Origin: Linepithema humile
Lineage: Eukaryota; Arthropoda; Insecta; Hymenoptera; Formicidae
NCBI RefSeq assembly: GCF_040581485.1
Contig: NC_090129.1
Span: 33,342,764 to 33,406,763 of the forward strand
Direction: 5' to 3'
Length of the DNA stretch: 64,000 bases
Shown: positions 36,101 to 51,100 of the stretch, one piece after another
Position numbering within the stretch: the first letter of the stretch is position 1
Layout: each line of letters starts with the position of its first letter
Translations under genes and position numbers: made by a program
Notes under the pieces: model-generated
Seen by the model: only the letters and a program-made list of their open reading frames with translations
Database searches by the model: none
What the model was told of the DNA's origin: nothing

Positions 36101-39100
36101 GATATTTGAATATCGCGGCTGAACACTTTCACGCCGTAAAGTCTATTAGTAGCGGGTTCGCGGACCAAAATAACTTCTTGCTCGCCGGACTCTTTGTGCA
36201 GTCGAATGATAGCGTCGAGGCGCCAATCAGTGATGTACATCCAGTTTTCGTGAATGGCAATGGAAAACGGATGTCGGATTAATCTGGAATTCACCGTTTG
36301 CACGTCCGTACCATCCAAGTTGGAGTGTTGCACGTGATCTAGCAGAGCGTCGCACCAATATAATCGGTCTTTCTGAAAATCGATCGCCAGCCCGTTTGGC
36401 CAACCCAGAGTTAGGTTCTTAAAAACGACCAGGTTGGAGCCATCGGCGTGAGCTCGGCTGATGTTGGCCGGACGATCCCATTCAGAGAAGAAGATGTAAC
36501 CGTGATTCGGATGAATCACGATCGCGCGAGGACGCTTTAGATTTTTTAATAATGTCCGCCGATATGTCACATTCCGAGTGCTGAGCACGTTCAAAGTACC
36601 TGAAATAATAAATAAAATTCAGGTCGGATTAAACATGAATCATGTTGTCCCAACAAATATTTGTTTTTAAGACCTACAATTTGTCGTCTTTCTATTAATT
36701 ATTGAAAGTTTAATAAAAGAATATTTTTTACGAATGTTCTGAATTGTTGGAACGATAATGAAACATATCTACAATAGATGAAGCTCTAAATTTTCTGCTT
36801 TAGGTCTTTTATATTACAAATTAATAGAATTAGTATCTCACGGAACCGATGAGATTCCTCCGTCAACAAACCTTTACGTGAATCAATGTAGTACAAGTTC
36901 TTCGCAGCCCAATCGACTGCCAGTCCTTCCACTCCTTCATTCTGGCTAGCTAACACAATCTCCCGTCCGGTCGCGTTTTGGTGTACCCTGTATATGACAT
37001 CCTGAAGAACGTCGCTGTAATAGATATACTGATCGTGTGCGTCATAGTCCAATCCAACGAAGCGCGCCCGTCTCGATACCACCGGCAGGATAGCGTCGCT
37101 AAAGCCTTCCATTACAGGATTGAGTACGCGGCCTTTAATAAACCTCTGCTGGGAATACATAAGAAACTCCCGCACCAGGTTGCAGTTCCTCATGTCGCTC
37201 GCCAGCCGCCATCCGATATGGCAAGCGCAGCGATAACCCAATCGATTAATCTGATCGCTGGAGGCAGTAACAATGCACATGTGCTGACAACCGCCATTAT
37301 TATTACCGCAAGGATTAGAAACGGCAAGCTGCGAGAGTGGATGCAAGGCTTTTATAGCTTTGGCGTCGCGTACCTTAAAGAAGAATTATTTATATCATAA
37401 AATATCTCACAATGTGAGCCTAAATGCAAATTTTTTTATGTGTTTATCTATTTTTTTTTAACAAGTACAAACAAATGAAAATAGTTATTAACTCGAATAA
37501 CACTGAATGTAGTATCTTTGATTGTCAGCACTTAATTGAGGAGAAAGTCAATTGGTCAAATGGCAGTTGAAGTTAATTAAAACGACTTTCACTTTTATTT
37601 TTAAGTGTATTCTAAACAAACTCATTGAAGTGTTTAATCTTTCGAAAATTGAGTAATATTTTATTTTATTCATATTATGTTCGACATCCGAGCATAGTTA
37701 AATTATACAAGATATAAAATCTAATAATATATTTTAATATGTTATAATAAAATTCAATTTTTCGAGATAACAAACTTTATACTTTATCATCGAGAGAAAA
37801 TATTGCATTTATAGTGCAAAAGATTAATTATTCGTACCTTGAATACGCTTTGGATGGAATAATCTCCCTGAGTTTTATCGACGCTCATGACGGCTTGCTT
37901 GGTGCCGTCCGTCCAATATATCCTATTCTCGAAGAGGGTAAGTCTGATTGGGGATGGCACTTGAGAACCTCTAAGAATCATAATTCTGTGGTGACCTTTA
38001 TAATCCGCCGTCTCGATGTAATCTAACAGAGAGTCACACCAGTAGATCCTTTTGGCAATGATATCCACAGCCACGCCGGAGACCTTGTATGCCGCTTCGG
38101 AAACCACGGGGAACGCGTTAGTGCCGTCCATGTTGGCACGAAGTACCTGCTTGCTGTCGGCGATGAACAGCAAGCCCCTCGTAGGGTCCAGCGCGATGTC
38201 GGCTGGGCTGGTGAGATTGGAGCCGACGACTATTCCGTGATAACGGCCGTCCAACTCGAATACGTCCACCTTCTGCACGATGGAGTCGGCCACGTAGAGC
38301 TTATCGCCGACCCAATCCACGGCGATCGACACTGGTCCCCAGGAGCCTGCCATGCTGATGTCCACCTTGGGCAGCGCGTCGGTGGTAAGCGAGTTGAGAG
38401 ACTGCGAGTGCACCTTCCGCGTCTTCATGTCACTCCAAAAGAGCAAATTCCGCGAGTACAGATAATCTATCCCGCTAGCGCCGGTGGTGTTCGCGATTAT
38501 CCTGCGATCTTCGCCGATCGCGCTCAACCGCCACACCGCGCGATCCTGCGCAAGCAGAAGCTCCAACGACGAAATGTTCTGGGCGCGGCACTTGTTTCGC
38601 CCGTGAAGAGTGTAACCGGGCGCGCAGTGACAAATGTACGAGCCGTCGATGTTCTCGCACAACTGCTCGCAGAAGCCCCACTCGGAACACTCGTCTCGAT
38701 CTACGCAAGAACAGATTCTATTAGACGATTGGGAGAAATTTACAAACAGATTCAGCTAATAAACAAACTTTCGAATGTAGTATTATACTTGATTTATAAT
38801 TGTCTTCTTAGAATTAGCGCTTTTATTATGCGGCGGCTTTGATCATGCGGTGAAATATCATACGCTGGCCTAGTGTCTACCGACCTAGTGAAACCTTAGA
38901 CCTGCGATTACTATTCCTCGAAAGGAAATGCGACTGTCGAGCGAGTCATTTCGTCATCGGCATATTATAAAGAATTATATTATTGTAAACTATCGGTGGA
39001 TACGATTGTTAGCTAGCGGCGAATAGTTATTATAATAAGATTTAGCGGCATCTTTGATGTAAAGGTATATAAATCGGGATCCCGACGAAGTCGAGCAGTC

Positions 39101-42100
39101 GAGAAAAAGATCTTGACACTACGAAAGATTAAAGTTGTATATTCTATAAAGTTTGAGTCCTTAGTCTTTATTTATTCTCGCACTCACTACAGTAGAGTAG
39201 CGCTACCGTATTTAGGCTATTGCTACAGTTTTATTAAAAGCGGGATTGATTTAGTTCAGTCCGTCCAGAAGAGAAGCGCTACCGCACTTAGGCTTCTACA
39301 CGAACAATATTGTTTTACTCAGAAATCAGCAATTGTTAATGTGGCGGCATACCGCCACACCGCTGCACTGAAGCGGCATAGTACGCCGCGGCGCCGCTAC
39401 GCGCCGCAGGGCCTCAACCAAGTTCTGAGCCTACAGATACACCACCAGGTTGCGCAGGCGGTGTAAGGCCCTCTCGCGATCGAGAATCGATCGACGCTGT
39501 ATAAAAGAGCGTCGACGCAAGCTTTTCTTCACTCAATCGCTTCAAGGCGAGCTCTTAATAAAGGGCCCTTGAACGGAGTCACAGCTCTGCTTCGAAGAGC
39601 GCAACCAGCGATTAGTTCGCTACAAGTCTTCTCGACTTTTCACAGTGCCTGGGAAGGCACGGAAGCGAAAGACTCAGTCCCAGCTCCGACCGCACACCTC
39701 ACGGAGGGATGTGCATCTACGGTCAGCTGACGCACCAGCATCGCCGTCGCCACCACGGACTCTACAGTGGAAATTAATTCCCCTAGAGTTCTGTGCCCGG
39801 TTGACTCGGCTCCCACGGGACACTCACGTACCAGGGGACATCCGAATGCGAAGGCCTCTCTCTCCTCGGCCCGCAGAACGAACTGCGCCACAGAGAGCCG
39901 GACGGTCGCAGCGCATGGCACACCGGAGACATACTCCATCGCAACGCAAACCTCGCCGCCTAGGGCTTGCTCACAGAGCAACTACCATGCAGAGGATCAC
40001 TTCCCGCACGGAATACTTCCGGCATATGGGAAAGGGATGCAACGTGCACCCTCGCAAGAATCGTCCTTTTTAGGACCCAATTCAAATCACGCAGACGCGG
40101 CCGGTAATGTCTTACCGCGCCCGTCAATTTTTGTTCTAACTTCTCGGCCTTACACATTTGCCGAGAAAGCGCCTTTGGCGCAATAAACGCTCAAACACAA
40201 TATAGCATAATAACTTGTACATACTTCTCTGACAAAGAAAGTAAATTATATATTTTCTAATAAATTGGTTCTCACAATTTCTCACCAGTTCGAACACATC
40301 CTAAAGGACGTTACGCCCATAGTTAATATACTAAAAGTTTAGATATATAGAGATTAAGCTCACCGATGCAAGTTCGCGAATCGTTCGCAAGGATTCTTCC
40401 CTCAGGACAATAACAAGCTCCTCCGGTGGGCGACGCTTGACACTTGTGTTGACAGCCAAGCGAGCCGCACATACTCGTTGCTAACACGATAAAAAAGTTT
40501 GATATTTTTTTTACATAATGTATTGTATTAATAATATTATTCAATGCAAATTAACCCTTCAGGTTTGATATTGGCAAAAGATACAAACACACTTACAACA
40601 TGCCGCTTCCTCATCCGCCCCATCCTCGCAATCCTGCTTTTCATCGCACAGCTGAGATCGATTGATGCACAATGGCTTCCCATCTGGCGCACCCTTTGGA
40701 CACATAAATTTGTTCCCCGGACAAACTGTCATCGTGCAGGCCTTCTCGTCGGAACCATCCTGACAATCTTTATAACCATCGCAGTGATACGCTATAGGAA
40801 TGCAGAGCGCATTGGCGCATCGGAACTGGTCGCTGGTGCAAGGCGGAAAATCTGTACATCATCGAAGTCTCTTAATAGCGTTACTTGTGCGATTAGTTTA
40901 ACATAAATTAAAATGTACAATTTAATAGAAAAAATAAATTAAGAAATTTCTCGCATGCTACAGTTTTAATTTTGTTATAAATCCGTAATTTATGTATGTT
41001 AAAAGATATTTCTCGATAATTTAACAAAATTCAAATAGAAAAAATTAACAGAAATAAAAAAAATAAAATCATGCATTTATGTAAACTTTATCCACTTAAA
41101 AACAAGGATGAAAATACTAGAGAAAGTTAAAAAGTAGAGACTTCTTCAATTCTCAAATCAATGGAAAATGTCCTTTTTGCTTTTTGACAGTTCCATTGTC
41201 AAAAATTGTAAAAGAAATAAATCACAAAACATTAAACAAATGTACTGTAAAAAAAAACCACGAACTCACTGCAATGTTCCTCGTCGCTATTGTCACCACA
41301 ATCATCCCTGTGATTGCATCTCGCACTCTGCTCGATGCAGCGTTGCGTAGTGTTGCATCTGAATTGGTCCAATCGACAGGCCGGCTTTAGATTATTTTCG
41401 CATCTCTCCTCATCCCTGCCGTTCCGGCAGTCTAGGTAACCGTCGCACTTCTTCTCTTTGGGTATGCAAAGTTCTGGTGTGGTTCCGACGCATCTGAAGT
41501 CGTCCGGCTGGCACTTTCTGTACGCTACAACAGACGCCGAGTTTTTGTCATTTCTTCTTCTGAACTTTATTATGTAATAAAAAACATACGCACGTAAGCA
41601 ATGCAAAGACTGCTTAATACTTGAATTAATATTATATTAATTTTGATTAATTTTCTGTATAAAATTATATTTATTTTTGAAGATATTTAGCGATTAAAAA
41701 TAATTATGCTGTATTGTGAACATTGTAGAATCTGTAAAGAATTAAAGCGTTAAATATATGTATTGTAGTATGCCTTTTGCAATATTACTGATAAAAGTAT
41801 CTTCAACAATGCACGTGACAAATAGAGTAGCACGTGTCACTTTTACATAACGAATGCCAAAGATAATTTAAAAATGATCACGCTTCTGGGTGCAAATGGT
41901 GTCGCGTGATAACTCGCATTAGCTGCACATAATGTACAACCGTATCTTGAAGATCACTTGTTGCAACACGTTCGTGTAGCTGATAAACACGAAGAATAAG
42001 CACGATATGGCAATCTGAAACGTGACTTTTTCTCAGTTGGCTCATGCAAGATAAGGGAAACAATTAAATTAAGAAGAAGAAGTAGCTTTAGAAAATTTCA

Positions 42101-45100
42101 AAGTCACGTCCAGTCAAATTAATTCTTGAATATTTTGAGATAAAATATTATTTTTACCCTTTCAAAATATTATCTTTTAATTAACTAAAGAATATAAAAA
42201 ATGAAAATTATGATTATAGTAAAATGCATTTTTCTGTAAATGTAAATTGCAATTTTGATAATTCCTAATTGTTGGAAATATTTGAGAATATTCGACAAAT
42301 TTAAAAATAAAATATTATAATAACTTAAAAAATTGATATCTCTAAACAATAAAAAAAGTTTTGACATCGAAAATTGAAGGAAATGTTCTCAGCATCGGCA
42401 AAATATTTATAAATGTTAGTCTTTATTTTTATAACTTCAGCACAAACGTAACATTACTGATTTACTGTGTGGAATATTACGAATTATCGTAATAACATGA
42501 TAATTCAGTCCAACGTGAAGAATATTTTGGCGTAATTGTTAATTAGCTATGCATTTACGCATGCGGTTTTATCACTGACGATACTTTATCGATATTTTAT
42601 CACATCTTTCGGCACGGCATAACTGCAATTATTCATAATGCTTCTAAGAGTTCTAAACGATACAATTAATATTCGTCAAGTCATTAATTGATAATAGCAT
42701 TGAGCAACAGCAACTGGATATTCTCATATCATATCTACAAAATTATTAAAAACAATTAATTGTGTACGCAGATTACAACAAATTTTACGTACATTTTAGA
42801 CAACAAGAAATTAAAAAAGCGAATTTCCAGTTAATACAGGCGTATTTAACTAAGCGAATAAATAATACATAACTCGGGACTTTTAGAAAAACTGATAAAT
42901 TCTGAAGAAAAATAAATAAAAAGTATAAATATTGTCAGTGCTTTGTTTACGCTTTTAAATCTTTTTGTAAAAAAGGCATAGACTATTACATTTGCTCATA
43001 AAAGTTTTTACAGTCTAATTTTCCGGAAAACTTTTGTTACACAACTCACGTAATAAGGTGATAAGAATAAATGAAAAAAATTAATGACAAAAATAATTGT
43101 AATTTGTACTCACTACAGCCGTCTTCATCAGTGCCGTCGACGCAATCGACGGTCATATCACATCGTTGGTGTGGAGGTATGCAATATGTTTTGTTGAAAC
43201 TGTACTGACCACAGGTGATTTGACCGATCTCGCAATCGGGCGGCGCTGAAACCCAATAAAAAAATTCAATCAATTTCTATTTTATTATCAATAACGACGA
43301 GATAGGATAATACTTTGTTAATTCTTTATTCGATCAGAATAAAAACGTTTAACTCTTACGATTCAAGCTATGCTCGACATAAATATTTTATTAAATTGTA
43401 TCATAATAAAACCCACACACATCTTTTTTCAGAATAAAAATTTTTTTATTTTACTACCGAGTTGTTGAAACAAACGACGAAGATCTGAAATTGCACAAGC
43501 ATGATTTAACTTCTGCACAATTGCGTTACATTAACTGGACAGTCCGTTGAAGACTTGACTCTTGACTCTTATTTCGTTTTTTCTTTCTTTTGTTGGCACA
43601 TTCAAGATGGAGACATGACAAAAGAAAAAAATCTCTCTTTGAATAATTATTAAATATTCTTTTATTCATAGGCAAGAAGAAGCTGGTGTAAAAAGAAATT
43701 CGCGAGCATTGTGCTACGTAAACTGTTGAAGATTCCAGCAAGCTGCGCAACACATGTAGAATCGTTCGCGCAACGGGAGAGCGCAGATTGCACCGATGCT
43801 ATAATTGCGCGAACATAATCAGCCGGTCGTCGATTTGCCGAGCGATTGAGGGAGCCTCCCGTACCGGATGACCTGACAATCACGCCGCCACGTATCAGGG
43901 TATCACCCCGAGAGTAACTCTATCTTTTCCAAATAGTACGTAAGGCTGGCAATTTTTAAGGATTCTCTTCCCACGATCATTTTATTTCTATAATTATTCA
44001 TGGCGAAATTAGGAACTTCGTTTTTCGAAGTTTGCGCGACGCTTTAATTTTTTATTTGTTCAGCTTTGAAACCGTAATTGTTAATCCTTCGATTTTATCT
44101 TCGATCCTTTCGATAAATTTTAACTATACATTCCAAAGATATAATATTTTAAGAAAAATTGCAAAAAATATTTTTTCTTATTTATAAATCGCCTCTGTAA
44201 GTCTACTTTGGTATGCTAGAATCAACTGTTTTGAAACAAGATTGTATTATTAAAATTCCGTAAATTGTGATTAAAGATAAGAAATTGCATAATACGTAAA
44301 GATGAATTAGATACAAAAGAAATTGTCGAGCGTGGAATCGATTCCATGCAAAATGAGATATAATCGTGCCAGTGGGTCCGTTTCATCGAGTGACACGCGG
44401 CACTTCTGCACGCTGTCCTCGAAAGAAGGTCACAGCCTTACTTCCGGTTTTGCATTGTCACCCGCATAACAAACGCCCGTTGCTTTGCGGTGGCCTAGCA
44501 AGAAAATGGCAAACCTTGAAGAGAAATAAAAGAAATGTTGTGTTCAAAGTAATTCTAATTATTTCAAATAACTAATATTGTTCTGCAAAATCTGATTCAG
44601 ATATGACAAACTTCCTTTATTTATAACAAAAATTCTGAGGACAAGTATATTCAGAAAATTGTAATCTATTTTTGATGATATATTAAAAAGCTGGAATTTC
44701 ATATTTATGTTACACACATTGTACAACAAAAAAACTCTAATATCTTTTTAATGTAATAGTTGCACTTTTACTTCTCTCTCACTTTATTTTTGTACTTTTT
44801 CAAAAGCTATTTCCAAAGCATCGGCATTTTTGTCGTTTTTAATTAATATAAAATTTCTTCCTTCACATATTTCATTAAAATAAAATAAATATTTCTTTCT
44901 ATATACAAGGTTTTTAAAATAATATTGATTATTCTTGTTTATGAAAAAATAATGCACGAATTGCACTATGTTTCCTGTAATATAAATCTAACGATAAGGA
45001 GTAATCACAAAAGCTGTCACGTAACTACATGGAAAAATCGTCAAACAAAGAGACTAAGCACTTCCGAGAGGAAGCCTCGGATTTTCGTCGAACACTTCCG

Positions 45101-48100
45101 GCACGCGAGATTTGTTTTAAGCTATACCTCGAGTTGATCCACTCCACTTTTTTAGATTGAATTGAAAACAGGAAGAAGAAAAACAGGAAGATAAAAAATT
45201 GTCCGACAAAAATCACAATCACATAACATACTTCAAACAAATCTATAATTTAACTACAAAATTTGCGATAAAATATCAGAATTATTTTATTTCTGTAAAT
45301 TTGTGTAAAGTTAAAATTTCAAATTTATTTTTTACCTTTCTTGCTATTCTAAAGAAAAGTATCAAAATTATTCAACGGCATTATAGCAATCGATTTGTGC
45401 GCATATTTTTTATATACAATTAATTTTACTCTTAAAAAATTCATATAAGTATCTCTATATTTATACACATACGAACACGTACGTGCAAGCTCGTGCGTGA
45501 AGCTATGCATATTTATTCTTTTCTTATCAATACTTGTTTCTTTACAAAACGATTAAATTTTTTTGTAAATTAATAATCCAATAAATCCCGATAAAATCTG
45601 CATTTCTAGATGACGCAAAGAATGTCACAAAAATGGTAATATATTGCAAGTTAACGTTATTTGAATTTTTCTAACATATTTCTTCGAAGATTTATAGAAA
45701 ACATTTATTCTATTTGGATTCATTAATATAAAGTAAAACATTTGATCGTGTCTAAGGCCTTTACAGCTTTAAATCCGTACCTGACGGCCAAGAGATACTG
45801 AATGAAGGTGATGGTTTCATTCTGAAAGTTCTTTCACCATGAGCTATAATGAGGGCAACGGGCAGTCACGGATTATATGTATATGCATCCCTCTTTATTA
45901 TTACTTAACGAAGCACTTCATCATTAATTATTCATCAGCACAGCAGAGGAGTCTTCGCGATTAAATTTGACGTTCAAAGATATGCTCCAATTTCCACGTA
46001 ATTATAGTAGTGTCCAACTCTATATATTTATGAATATCTTTATATATTTATGCAAATTGAGAGTGAATATCAAGTATATTTTCTAAAGAAAGAATTCCCA
46101 ATAAGACTATATGAAAATCGTATAAGCAATTTTTGAATCTATTTTTGTGCATTTTTAGCATTTCTTGATTCAAGTGTCTTTAATCAAAATTAGCAATCTT
46201 TGTATCGCAAGAACGATTTGTTAAATGTATTATATCGAACATCTAATTAACGCTAGAACCATTGGGAGGTGTGATGAGATAAAGTAATTTGGGAGAAAGA
46301 CTTGGTTATTTTCGGGTTAAAAGGCAAGAGGAGAATGCTGATACTTACGACACGACTGCATCTCATCGCTATTGTCGTCGCAGTCCCCACGATAATCGCA
46401 TACGAGAATCAACTGTATGCATTTGCCGTCGTTGCACCTGAACATGTTATTCCCGCAGCCATCGCCTGTAACAGAAAGCATAGAGCATGAAGGGATAGGC
46501 CGGGAAGCGATATTACTGCCGTGATAGGTGAAAGGTTCAATGCCTGCCGTCGGGGAACTGCCGTTTCTATGTGTAACTATGTAGAAGGCAGAATTCTTCT
46601 GGATCTGAGCGAATCTTCACCCGGTGAACTTTCGTGTAGCAATCATTTCGTCACTTCTATCGGTCGCAATTCGAAATAATGAGAGTGCAACTGAACGAAG
46701 TTATACAGCAGAAGAAAAAATTAAATCGATAATTTTAGGACTTTCGGATTGCTGTTCAAGTTAACGATCATTAAAACTTTGGATTTTTTTATATGATGTT
46801 AAATATAGAGTGCGCAGAATTAACTATCGGAACAATTAATATGTCAATTACATTGATTATTCGCTTTAATATTATTTATTGATAAGGATAATAATAGAAA
46901 GATCAACATCGCGATGAAAATGAGTAAAAATTATTGGAATGTATAGAACGGTAATTGGCAGTTGCTCCGATTGCAAGATAAGAGTTTTCCCCTCTCTCTT
47001 CTTTTCTTTGCTTTCAAGTGACTGGACGGTAAAAACGAAATGTTCTGACGCGACACCCAATTTGTGGGTAGAAATTAAGACAAGGGAGGTACATCCGTTT
47101 CCGTGATTGCGGCAAATTACTCTTCATTATGACATAATTGAGCAAATATGCAGCTGTAAGAGAGAGAGTGAAATTTTGTAAACTGTAGTTATGAATTATT
47201 TCCGTAATTTGAAGTCAAGTTCCCCTCAAAATGAAATATTTAATTTAATTTGGCAATCATTCTTGAAAGAAATTATGAACAGTGAATAACTTTGTCAGTG
47301 TGCGATAGAAATAAATAGTACAATCTACATCTTTGTATAACTCAAATCATTTCAAATAAATTTAATTTGATTAGAATTTACATTAATATTTAGTTGAGCT
47401 ATTAATATTGAATGTTTCAATAATAAAATTTTTTAAATTAAAACTTTATTCGATGAAAAATAAATAATAGTTTTGAACATTGTATGAAGATATTTTCAGA
47501 TCGTTTACTGCGCAGCATCCACTCAAGATGAGATAAGAAAAGGCAAACGATAAGAAGCTCGTATGTCGGCTTTTGTTTGCAGGTGACTTTTGTTCATCGG
47601 CAAATGGAGAAAACATCATTTGCAAGCGGAATATTTCAGTATCATTACACAAACGCATTCTGCTGACATTCGAATACCATCGTCGCGCAGCTTGATGGCA
47701 TTCGGTGCATTTGAATTATCTAATAATCATAAGAACAATAAATAAATGAGCCTTTACAATAAGAACTATTTAAAGCTAAAAGAGTTACGATGCTTTGTAT
47801 CTTCTGAAAAACATAGATACTGTCCGAGCTTCATTCATTGACGTTTTGAATAAAGAAGAATTCTCAAGTTTCTATTTGAGTGCACTAATGAACTGAGCAA
47901 CTCTGTTTCAGCGACTATATCTCAGCATTCATGTTTCCACGTTTTGAAAGGAAAGATGATCTCTCTCTCTTAAAAGGACTTATCATACCGCAATGGCAAT
48001 CGAGACTCGTTTACGGAGACTTTCCCATCGCGAGAGGATTCTTGATTTTGTCCTTGGACGAGAAAACGATCCTGCTATCGCTGTACAGCATCGAGATTAA

Positions 48101-51100
48101 TGTTTAAACAATTAGTCACGCTACGCTCCGATAAAAATACAATACATAAAATTCCATATAAGTGGAAAATACTCAATGTGTCTTTCGACGAAATTTTTCC
48201 GTCCAGAATAAAATACGATTTTTCATATGCCAAATATTTATAAATACAAATGTGTGTGCTTTAAAAATTCCCCGAAATAAGCTAATTTATTACTCTACTA
48301 TGACATTTGTTCAAAAAAAAAATCGTAGATATCGATAAATCTAATGGAGGAAAAGTGAAAAAGACGCACTATCACTCCCGAAACATTTTAGATAAAAACA
48401 AAACTAATTTTAAAAATCATATACATTATTCTACTGCGACATTCGTCGAAAAACAAACCATAAATTGTTAGATCTGCGAAGGAAAGTGAGGAGAGCACGA
48501 AGGAGTTAAAAGCGGAGGTGTATAAGTAAGCCAAGATCTGTGTATGTAAGTGTCTCACCGTCACAAGAGAAGAAACGATAGAAAGAGACGGAAAAAGAAG
48601 GAAATAGTGAGAGAGAGAGAGAGAGAGGGGGGGAAGGTGGGAAGAGAGGGGGATGCAGGGGGGAGGGAGGGGAGAAAGAGAGGAGCTACGCGCGGAGAGA
48701 GAAGCGGTTGTCGATTAGGGAAGAGGGAGACAATGAGAGTAGAAGAGAGACGCTGATGGCACTAGAGAGGAGAGCAGAGGAGAGGAAGTGGCTCCGGCTT
48801 GGAAGTGCAGCGTTCGTGCCAGGCTGCGCGGCCTGGTACGAGCAGAGCGCCGACAGCAGTCAGGAGGGAATGTGCATTGCGGGGTAGGAATGCAAATATC
48901 AAAGACGGACAATGATACACTCGTGATGTACTCGTGCTCAAGATTTTTGCGCAAAAATTTTTATATCGCACACAAATAATATTCGTAAATTGTTGGATCC
49001 GACACGGGATGAAGCACAAAGGAATTTCATTGCCATTTCCCCAAGCTCTTTGTAAATGAAGAATTAATTGTGGAGATCATGTTTCTTGATTTATCTCACT
49101 CTTCGTTGCGACATTCATTTAGAAATTGTTTGCGTCGTTGTAGATTGGAGAAAAGTAAAGTAAAGCGGTGCGTTAAATTATAAGGAATATTGTACACTTC
49201 TGAAACAGGTTTCTCCTCAAAAATTTAAACTTATTCTTTCGATAACAAAGTGATATTTGAATTTTCACGAAATTCTAAGAAAAATATAAAATATTATAAG
49301 CTCATTAAAATTTAACTTTCCTTATATAGAAAAGAAATAGATGCTATTCTAAAGCATTTTATGTACATATAAAAGCAACTATCCAAAAATATATAAAAAC
49401 CCAATATTTTTTATCGGAAAAATAAAAATAAATCTTGAATAAACGTTTTATACAACTTTTCTTACGTATCATAAATTATTATAATTGCTTTATTAAAAGA
49501 AGTTTTATATTCTTTTATTTGTGTATCAATAATTATTGAGACAATATAATATGACAAGATTAAAATATTCAAGCTTGAAAAGATACAAATATGTTAAGAA
49601 TTTTTCAATTTTCTCCAAAACTAATCTGCTCAAACTTAAATTGCATCACTACATCATTGTTTCATTGAGTTTCTAAGAGGTAAATGCTCTGATAAATAAT
49701 TTTGTAATAAATGCTTATTCAATTCGATAAATAATTGTTTCAGACTATGCATTATTTATATGATTACCATTCTAATTAAATACAAATTAATATTTATAGA
49801 TTGATAATATGATGGTTGTGTTTAAAAAAAAATATAAATAAATTATTATATAGATAAGAACATAAAATTACAAATGAACATTTTAATGATTATTTACTGA
49901 TAATCGGGGAGAGAAACATTAATTTCACTTGTCTTGTTATGTTTGAAGTCATGTAACAGGCTTCAGCAATGATATCATATATTATTAAATAACGTAACAG
50001 GTATGTGTGTGTGGCAATGCTCGTCCTGTGATATCGGCACGCGGTGCGGCGTTCACCTTCGCACTTGCGTGAGAGGCGGATGCTCTTTTAGCAGCGCTGC
50101 TCGTACCAGACGGTGCAATAGTCAGCTGTACACACCGCTGCATCGGCACGGTGTGGTGCAGCGTTGTGCATCCAACGTGCATCGCGTACTTTCCGCAATG
50201 AAATTATTAGACACCATTAATAGCACGATACGTGGAATCGATTAAAAATTCCTATTGACAGAATGCCTATCCTGAAGAGAGCTATGTGTGGAACGACATT
50301 ACCACATCGTAATTAAATACTTTGTGTCGATATTTCAATACAGCGAAGAGTATTGTGACAACGTTAAAGCTAAAGTGTGTAGACACAGCAATTTTGTTAT
50401 CAATTAGGGTACAATAAAGTCATTGCCGTTGTGAATTATGCAAACTGATGATTAAATTATCGTAAAAGACCACTGAATTTCCGCTTTATCATCAATACAA
50501 TTATTTATTGAGACTAAATCAAGAGATATGATTGTGGCTCGGTGCCGAGTGAAGGCACATAAGTGATGCAGGAACGGCGAGACTGACCGTGCGTATGTGC
50601 ATGAGACAACTATGTATGTAGTTGAGAGGCACGTTTATCATATTGCAAGCTAGACCGATTAAATTCATAGTGAACTCGACGCGCTATTGTATAAGAAGAA
50701 TGTCTTTGTTTTTGTCCTACATATGTGCTAGGCTGTAAAAATATTGTAACGCAAAGCCTGAAATTGACCTGAATTCTCATCGCATCAAAAATGTTTTTAC
50801 AATTTTTGACGCTAGATTTGTTCGCAAAAAAATTATTACTTAAGGACTGTTAATCCACTCTAAGCGATTTTTATTATCACCTTAATCTTTACGATCTGAA
50901 ATACTTTCATCTCTATTTTAATGCTATCAGGATAAAACTAATGTAACAATTAATTCTTGTTATCTAATAAAAATTCGAAAGATATAGGCTGCTAATTGTA
51001 ATTATAACTGCTCAACTGTTCGAAGAATATGCGAGTAAATGGTCTGACAAATACATTTACGAGCTCATTTTTTTCTCGGTAGTGGCTTTATGGCATGTAT

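Noticed and set aside
38237..38842. 201-codon open frame on the + strand
   Set aside because: Antisense shadow of megalin exon 7, with no family features of its own.
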